NCBI RefSeq assembly: GCF_017744395.1
Contig: NZ_JAGIBI010000004.1
Coordinates: 1 to 64,000, forward strand
Source of the DNA: Herbaspirillum sp.
GTDB taxonomy: Bacteria > Pseudomonadota > Gammaproteobacteria > Burkholderiales > Burkholderiaceae_D
DNA: 64,000 nucleotides
Reading direction: 5' to 3'
Shown here: positions 57,434 to 64,000 of the stretch, one piece after another
Layout: each line of letters begins with the position of its first letter
Numbering within the stretch: position 1 is the first letter of the stretch
Translations under genes and position numbers: made by a program
Notes under the pieces: generated by a model
The model's input: only the letters and a program-made list of their open reading frames with translations
The model's database searches: none
What the model was told of the DNA's origin: nothing

Positions 57434-58231
57434 TCAGGCGTCCAGCGCCTTGCGGATATCGGCCACGAAGGCCTGCACCGCTTCGCAAGCCTTGTTGGGC
57501 GGCGTGTTTTCCAGCTCCGAGATGATCCGGCTACCGATCACCACGGCATCCGCCGCCGCGCCCACCGCGCGGGCGGTGGCGCCGTCGCGGATGCCGAAGC
57601 CCACGCCGATGGGCAGCTTGACGTGCTTGCGGATGGCCGCGATGCGCTCGGCCACTTCGGCGGTGTCGATGTTGCCGGCGCCGGTCACGCCCTTGAGCGA
57701 CACGTAGTACGAGAAGCCGCTGCTGACCTTGGCCACCTGGCGGATGCGTTCCTCGGTCGAGGTCGGCGCCAGCAGGAAGATCGGGTCCATGCCGTTGGAC
57801 TGCATCTTCTGGGCGAAGTCTTCGCATTCCTCGGGCGGATAGTCGACCACGATGGTGCCGTCCACCCCCGCCTCTTTCGCCGCGGCGATGAAGGCATCGA
57901 CGCCGAAGCGTTCGATTGGGTTGGCGTAGCCCATCAGCACCACCGGGGTGTGGCTGTTGGTCTTGCGGAATTCGCGCACGTAGCCCAGCACGTCGCGGGT
58001 GCTGACATTGAACTTGAGCGCGCGCTCGCAGGCGCGCTGGATCACCGGGCCTTCGGCCATCGGGTCGGAGAACGGCACGCCCAGTTCGAGGATATCGACG
58101 CCGCCGGCCACCAGCGCGTGCATCAGCGGCACGGTCAGTTCCGGCGCCGGGTCGCCGGCGGTGATGAAGGTGATCAGGGCCTTGCGTTTGTGCTCGGCCA
58201 GTTTGGAGAAAGTCGGTTGGATGCGGGACAT
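57434..58231 (-). CDS. trpA: Tryptophan synthase alpha subunit
   Basis: A 265-residue TIM barrel that cleaves indole-3-glycerol phosphate to indole. The motifs are [37 protein letters not shown] with the catalytic Glu and Asp region, and [16 protein letters not shown]. The ATG at 58231 gives [11 protein letters not shown], as usual. It is 35 bp after trpB on the same strand and ends at a strong terminator. Confidence 0.96.
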   Translation of the reverse strand: MSRIQPTFSKLAEHKRKALITFITAGDPAPELTVPLMHALVAGGVDILELGVPFSDPMAEGPVIQRACERALKFNVSTRDVLGYVREFRKTNSHTPVVLMGYANPIERFGVDAFIAAAKEAGVDGTIVVDYPPEECEDFAQKMQSNGMDPIFLLAPTSTEERIRQVAKVSSGFSYYVSLKGVTGAGNIDTAEVAERIAAIRKHVKLPIGVGFGIRDGATARAVGAAADAVVIGSRIISELENTPPNKACEAVQAFVADIRKALDA

Positions 58232-58266
58232 GTTCTGTTCTTTCGTATGGATGGATTGCCTACGTC

Positions 58267-59526
<1,260 letters not shown>

Positions 59527-59551
59527 GGAAATCCTCGATTCGGGTTACTGG

Positions 59552-60220
59552 CTACTTGGGGGTAGCATCCGCCAGACGAACGGCATTGATGAAGGCCTCT
59601 ATCTTGGCGGCATCCTTGATGCCCTTGGCGGCTTCGACGCCACTGCTGATGTCGACTGCGTAAGGGCGAACGCGCAGCACCGCCTCAGTGGCGTTGTGTA
59701 CGCTCAAGCCACCACTCAAAACGGCCTGAGGCGCGAGTTCTTCTGGAATGAGAGACCAATCGAAAACCTTTCCGCTGCCGCCGTACTGTTCAACCAGGGT
59801 GTCGAGCAGCAGCCCGTTGAACAACGGGCTGGCAGAGCGATATTGAAGCGCATATTCTAGCAAATCCGCGGGCTGTGTAGCGCTGCCGATGCGCGCGGCG
59901 CGCATGAAGGGGCGCATCACCGCGGCGGCGATCCCGGCGCATTGCTGCGGCGTCTCGTCGCCGTGGAATTGCAACAACGTCAACGGCACCTGCGCCAGCA
60001 CTTCCCTCACCTCCTCCACGCTCGGGTTGACGAACAGCCCCACCGTGCTGACGAACGGCGGCACCGTCGCGGCCAACGCGGCGGCCTGCTGCGCCGTCAC
60101 ATAGCGCGGGCTCTTGGGATAAAACACGAAGCCGACGGCGTCGGCCCCGCTGGCGACGGCGGCGGCGACGTCTTCCTTGCGGGTCAGGCCGCAGATCTTG
60201 ATTCGGGTACGGTGGGTCAT
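59552..60220 (-). CDS. trpF: Phosphoribosylanthranilate isomerase
   Basis: A 222-residue TIM-barrel isomerase in tryptophan synthesis. It has the catalytic Cys in RIKICGLTRKEDV, GFVFYPKSPRYV, LLQFHGDETPQQC, and the phosphate-binding SGGLSVHNATEAV and AVDISSGVEAAKGIKD. It lies between truA (24-bp gap) and trpB. The coupling with truA and fimV is a conserved proteobacterial order. Confidence 0.96.
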   Translation of the reverse strand: MTHRTRIKICGLTRKEDVAAAVASGADAVGFVFYPKSPRYVTAQQAAALAATVPPFVSTVGLFVNPSVEEVREVLAQVPLTLLQFHGDETPQQCAGIAAAVMRPFMRAARIGSATQPADLLEYALQYRSASPLFNGLLLDTLVEQYGGSGKVFDWSLIPEELAPQAVLSGGLSVHNATEAVLRVRPYAVDISSGVEAAKGIKDAAKIEAFINAVRLADATPK

Positions 60221-60244
60221 GGCAATGCCTATTGCATTAATGTC

Positions 60245-61162
60245 TCAGAGCCAGGGCCAGGAGCGAATCTCCTGCGGCAAGGCCCAAATATCAGGATAGT
60301 CGACCCGCGCCAGGTACAGGCCGTCCGGCATGAAGGTCGGCGCCGCCCGGCTGCGGTCGCGCTGCGCCAGCACCTCGGCGATCCACTCCGGCGGCTTGCC
60401 GCCGTTGCCGACGAAGATCAGCGAACCGACGATGTTGCGCACCATGTGGTGCAGGAAAGCGTTAGCTTTCAGGGTGAACACGATCATGTCGCCGTGGCGG
60501 CGCACCGTGATGCTTTCCATCCGCCGCACCGGCGACTTGGCCTGGCATTCGACCGCGCGGAAGCTGGTGAAGTCGTGCTCGCCGATCAGGTGCTGCGCGG
60601 CCTGGTGCATGCGTTCGGCATCCAGCGGGCGGAACGTCCAGCCGGCTTTGCCGGCCAGCAGCGGCGAGCGCACCGGATGGTTGTACAGCGCGTAATGGTA
60701 GGTGCGCGCCACCGCCGAAAAGCGCGAATGGAAACCGAATTGCGTCGGCGCATGCCCCCGATCGGCGCCATGCACTTCGGCCGCCTGCCCGGCGGAGGCG
60801 GCAATAGCCGCGTCGTCCACGTACGGCAGTTCGCAGGCCCAGCGCACGGCGATGGCCGGCGGCAGGAAGGCGTTGGTGCCGCGCACCCACGAGAACAGGT
60901 CGCGCGCGATGGCGGTGTCGAAATGCACCACTTGCTCCAGCGCATGCACGCCGGCATCGGTGCGGCCGGCGCAGGTGGTGGCGATGCGCTGCAGGGTGAA
61001 GCGCTCCAGCGCGGCTTCCAACTGGTCCTGCACCGTCATGCGGTGCGGCTGGGTCTGCCAGCCCTGCCATTGCGAGCCGTCGTACTGCACGCCCAGCACC
61101 ACGCGACGCAGGCCTGCGCCTTGCTGTGCCGCTGTGCCCGATTGTCCTGATGTATCTGTCAT
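60245..61162 (-). CDS. truA: tRNA pseudouridine(38-40) synthase
   Basis: A 305-residue pseudouridine synthase acting on the tRNA anticodon stem-loop. Motifs are [18 protein letters not shown], the catalytic Asp in [36 protein letters not shown] and [13 protein letters not shown]. The ATG at 61162 ([15 protein letters not shown]) is chosen; an ATG at 61186 with a GGGGGC upstream is also possible. It follows fimV, from which a terminator separates it. Confidence 0.94.
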   Translation of the reverse strand: MTDTSGQSGTAAQQGAGLRRVVLGVQYDGSQWQGWQTQPHRMTVQDQLEAALERFTLQRIATTCAGRTDAGVHALEQVVHFDTAIARDLFSWVRGTNAFLPPAIAVRWACELPYVDDAAIAASAGQAAEVHGADRGHAPTQFGFHSRFSAVARTYHYALYNHPVRSPLLAGKAGWTFRPLDAERMHQAAQHLIGEHDFTSFRAVECQAKSPVRRMESITVRRHGDMIVFTLKANAFLHHMVRNIVGSLIFVGNGGKPPEWIAEVLAQRDRSRAAPTFMPDGLYLARVDYPDIWALPQEIRSWPWL

Positions 61163-61214
61163 TGCCTTGGTCGGTACTGCGCGCATGCCCCCGCGCGGCA
61201 GGGTTGCATGGCTG

Positions 61215-61248
61215 CAAAAAACAAACGGGCACCTCATCGAGGCGCCCG
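61215..61248 (-). terminator. Intrinsic terminator of fimV
   Basis: On the minus strand CGGGCGCCTC, 3-nt loop, GAGGTGCCCG (one G-T pair) followed by TTTGTTTTTT. It lies between fimV and truA; the structure is close to the possible upstream truA starts. Confidence 0.88.
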
Positions 61249-61286
61249 CGAGATGGAGCTATTGTAATTTGTAATCGGCGGGCCGA

Positions 61287-63929
61287 TCAGCCCAGTTGCG
61301 ACAACATGTCCTTGGCCCGCGCCACCTGCGCGTCGTTGCCGCCGCGCGTGACTTCTTCCAGCAGCTCGCGCGCGCCTTCCTTGTCGCCGATCTCCTGGTA
61401 GGCGGCCGCCAGGTCCAGCTTGGTGGTCATCTCCGCCTCGAACGCCGATTCCTCATCCTCTTCCAGCAGGTTCTCCGACGGCTTGGGCTGCGCCGGCGTT
61501 TCCGACGGCAGGTCCAGGTCGAGGTCGGACAGGCTCATGGCCGGCTTGTCCGGAACGCTGTCCAGCAAGGCCGAGGCGGAAGCTGCGGCCGGCAGGATCG
61601 GTTCGCCGTCATCCGGCTTGGCGCCGTTTTCCAGGTCCAGGTCGAAATCGATATCCTTGCCCAGGTCCACCGCCGGCATCGCCGCCGAAGGCTGGATCTC
61701 GGCGCCCTTGAAGTCGCTGAGGTCGAACTCCATCCCCTGCTCCTGCGGCTCGGGCGCGGCCGGTTCCTCCGGCGTGCCGCCATACAGCGGATTGGTCGGA
61801 TCCAACTCGAGCCCCAGGCTGGCCGCCTTGGCCCATGCCTCGTTCAGGCCGCCGCTCAACTGGTGCAGGTCGAGGGCGACCTTGTTGAAGTTGTCCACGT
61901 CCTGGCGCTTGGCGTAGATCTCCAGCAGCTTGGAATGCAGCGCCTGGCGCTCAGGCTGCGTCTGCAAGGCCAGCTTGAGGATATCCTCGGCCTGCTCGTC
62001 GCGGCCGTAGGCGATGTACATGTCGGCCTCGGCGATCGGATCGACCGGGCTTTCCTCCTCGGCAGGGGCGGCGGCTTCCGCTGCCGGCGCCTCTTCTACG
62101 GCTGCCGGCTCCGGTTCGCTGACAGCCTCGGCAACCGCTGCGGCCGGGGCTGCCGGCGCAGGTTCAGGGGCATCGGGCTCGGGAGCAGGCTCAGGCTCCG
62201 CGGCCGCTTCGGCCACAGGTTCATCGGCCTTCTTCTTGCGGCGGCGCACGGCAACCACGCCCAGCGCCGCCACCAGCAGTGCAACTGCCCCGCCGACGCC
62301 CGGGAGGGTGTAGGGATTGGCCAATGCGCGGTCGATGAAACTGGGGGTGACGGCCGACTTGATCGCCTCCGGGGACGGGGGCGCGACCGGAGCGGCAGGC
62401 GCAGGGGCCGGGGTCGCCGCCGGTTCGGCCGGTTTCTCTTCAGGCTTGGCCGCGGCTTCCGGCGCCGGGGCGGGTGCCGGGGCTGCCTTGGCGGCATCGG
62501 CCGCCTTCTGCTGCTCGCCCAGGTCGGCGAGGGTCTTGTTCTTCATCTCCAGCAGTTTCTGGAGATCGCTGACGTTCTTCTCAAGCTCCTTGACGCGGTC
62601 ATTGGCCTCGGACAAGGCGCGGTCGGCCGCCGCCTTGTCTTCCTCGGCCGCGCCCGCATTGCCGGTGCTGCCCTTGCGGCCGTTGGCGCGCGACAGCTCC
62701 AGCCGGTCCTTCGCCGCTGCCGCGCCGGAACGTTCCTCGACGCGGGTGGTGATCTTGCCGCCGCCACTGCGGCGCTCGGCGCCGGGCTTACCGGCCGGCG
62801 CGCTCGCGACCTGCGAGGCCAGCTTGTTGCGGTAGGCGTTGAAGTCCTGGGCCTGCGCCACCACCATGCCGTGCGCTTCATTCTGGTCGACCGCCGACGC
62901 CGTCGGCTGGTCGGGAATGGCCAGGATCCGACCGGCGCGCAGGCGGTTGATGTTGTTGCCCATGAACGCATCGGGGTTGGCCCGGTACAGCGCGATCAGC
63001 ATCTGGTCCAGCGAGACATTGGCCGGCTTGTTGCGCGCGGCGATGCCGGCCAGGGTATCCCCTTGCTTGACGCGGTAATCCGCCGCCTTGCCGCCCGCGT
63101 TTGCCGCAGCCGCGCCAGGACGCGCCACTTCGCCCGATGCGGTCTGACCTGCCGCGGCAGGAGGCGCGGCCTCGGGGCTGGCCGATGCCGGCGTGGCTTC
63201 CGGAGAAGCCTGCTGGCGACGGATCAATTCCTCGGCCAAGGCTGATGGCGCCGGACGCTGGACAATGGTGGTCGCCGGCTCTTCGCCGCTGACCGGAATC
63301 GGTGCTCCCGCAGCCGGGGCCGGCGCTGCGGCTGGCGCTGGTGCTGCTGCCGGGGCCGCTGCTGCGGGCGCCGGAGCAGGCGTTGCCGCCGGTGCCGGCG
63401 ATGGCGCCTCGGCCTTCGCCGCTTCGCCCTTTGCGGACACTTCGCTCTTCGCCGCCGGCGCGCTTGGGGTCAGCGGCGCCACTTGCGCGTTACGCGGCGC
63501 CTTGCTGTCGGCCGGATCGAGCAGGAAAGTGTATTCGCGCACCACTCTCGACGTGCCGGCGGAAAGCTCCAGCAACAGGTCGACGAACGGGTCGCTGACC
63601 GGCTGGGAAGAACTGATGCGGATGAAATGGCGCCCCTGGCGCTGTTCGACGGCGAAACTCAGCGACGACAGGATGGCGTTGTAATCGACGTTGGCGCGGC
63701 TGAAGGCATCGGCCGAGGCCAGCCTGGCGGAAAGCTTGCCCGCCTCTTCGGCGCTCACCGCGGTGACCTCGATCTCGGCCCGCAACGGCTGGCCCAGGGA
63801 GGACAGCACCGTCAGCTTGCCCAGACTGGCGGCGTGCGCGCCCAGCGGGATGGCCAGGGCGAGCGCCAGTACGGCGCTGAGTTTCTTGATCTGGGGCAGG
63901 GGAAGCTTCGTGTTCGTGTTCACAGGCAT
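61287..63929 (-). CDS. fimV: FimV-like pilus assembly / peptidoglycan-binding protein
   Basis: An 880-residue inner-membrane protein. The N-terminus is a signal peptide (LSAVLALALAIPLGAHA) followed by the FimV N-terminal domain starting ASLGKLTVLSSLGQPLRAEI. After an Ala/Pro-rich linker comes a LysM peptidoglycan-binding domain (DYRVKQGDTLAGIAARNKPA, about residue 283 on). Then follow a coiled coil (VKELEKNVSDLQKLLEMKNK), another linker, a TM helix (about 540-560, then RRRKKK) and an acidic cytoplasmic tail ending in TPR-like helices. This matches FimV of type IV pilus, twitching and polar-organiser systems. The right edge holds only its 71-bp upstream region. Confidence 0.94.
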   Translation of the reverse strand: MPVNTNTKLPLPQIKKLSAVLALALAIPLGAHAASLGKLTVLSSLGQPLRAEIEVTAVSAEEAGKLSARLASADAFSRANVDYNAILSSLSFAVEQRQGRHFIRISSSQPVSDPFVDLLLELSAGTSRVVREYTFLLDPADSKAPRNAQVAPLTPSAPAAKSEVSAKGEAAKAEAPSPAPAATPAPAPAAAAPAAAPAPAAAPAPAAGAPIPVSGEEPATTIVQRPAPSALAEELIRRQQASPEATPASASPEAAPPAAAGQTASGEVARPGAAAANAGGKAADYRVKQGDTLAGIAARNKPANVSLDQMLIALYRANPDAFMGNNINRLRAGRILAIPDQPTASAVDQNEAHGMVVAQAQDFNAYRNKLASQVASAPAGKPGAERRSGGGKITTRVEERSGAAAAKDRLELSRANGRKGSTGNAGAAEEDKAAADRALSEANDRVKELEKNVSDLQKLLEMKNKTLADLGEQQKAADAAKAAPAPAPAPEAAAKPEEKPAEPAATPAPAPAAPVAPPSPEAIKSAVTPSFIDRALANPYTLPGVGGAVALLVAALGVVAVRRRKKKADEPVAEAAAEPEPAPEPDAPEPAPAAPAAAVAEAVSEPEPAAVEEAPAAEAAAPAEEESPVDPIAEADMYIAYGRDEQAEDILKLALQTQPERQALHSKLLEIYAKRQDVDNFNKVALDLHQLSGGLNEAWAKAASLGLELDPTNPLYGGTPEEPAAPEPQEQGMEFDLSDFKGAEIQPSAAMPAVDLGKDIDFDLDLENGAKPDDGEPILPAAASASALLDSVPDKPAMSLSDLDLDLPSETPAQPKPSENLLEEDEESAFEAEMTTKLDLAAAYQEIGDKEGARELLEEVTRGGNDAQVARAKDMLSQLG

Positions 63930-64000
63930 GTTTTATATGGCGTAGAAAAACGTTACGCGACAAACCCGTCACGCTTTTATTGCGTTTCCAATCAATCACC

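Noticed and set aside
60221-60244. trp leader peptide/attenuator before trpF
   Set aside because: The truA-trpF gap is only 24 bp and holds no Trp-codon leader or terminator/antiterminator pair.

Overview
The window is GC-rich chromosomal DNA from a betaproteobacterium, most likely the Oxalobacteraceae and close to Herbaspirillum. This is inferred from protein sequences and gene order (fimV-truA-trpFBA-accD-folC-SPOR-cvpA-purF; dapA-bamC-MBL next to trpS). No tRNA, rRNA, transposase, phage gene or CRISPR array was seen.

The left part, about 1-26,400, is a purine-catabolism supercluster. Guanine deaminase (guaD) and xanthine dehydrogenase with its maturation factor (xdhABC) lead to urate. 8-Oxoguanine deaminase also feeds urate directly. 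Urate is oxidised by membrane-bound PuuD, which has a C-terminal cytochrome c. A fused OHCU decarboxylase / allantoate amidohydrolase acts on later intermediates. The glyoxylate released is channelled by gcl, hyi and glxR towards glycerate, and pyruvate kinase lies in the same run of genes. Two purine permeases (NCS2 uric acid/xanthine type and AzgA type), two LysR regulators and a methyl-accepting chemoreceptor are interleaved. HIU hydrolase, allantoinase, the ureidoglycine/ureidoglycolate steps and glycerate kinase are not present here. An AT-rich patch (about 10,400-11,700) carrying an orphan lipoprotein splits the cluster. Intergenic regions carry REP-like palindromes, a composite hairpin element and a 7-bp tandem repeat.

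The middle, about 26,400-39,900, holds a solitary periplasmic binding protein, a TetR-controlled tripartite efflux operon (NodT outer-membrane factor, EmrA, EmrB), mutS, an uncharacterised exported protein, slyD, the ribosomal oxygenase roxA (apparently leaderless) and a short Ala/Pro-rich lipoprotein behind a strongly structured leader.

The right part, about 39,900-64,000, is mostly conserved housekeeping DNA on the minus strand: an MBL hydrolase, bamC, dapA, trpS, an M50 protease, yciO, htpX (with a heat-shock-like promoter), the PHP-family nuclease rnm, an alpha/beta hydrolase and a patatin. After the plus-strand LOG-family gene come a Cys/Met PLP enzyme, purF, cvpA, a SPOR protein, folC, accD, trpA, trpB, trpF, truA and fimV. 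Intrinsic terminators divide this run into several transcription units.
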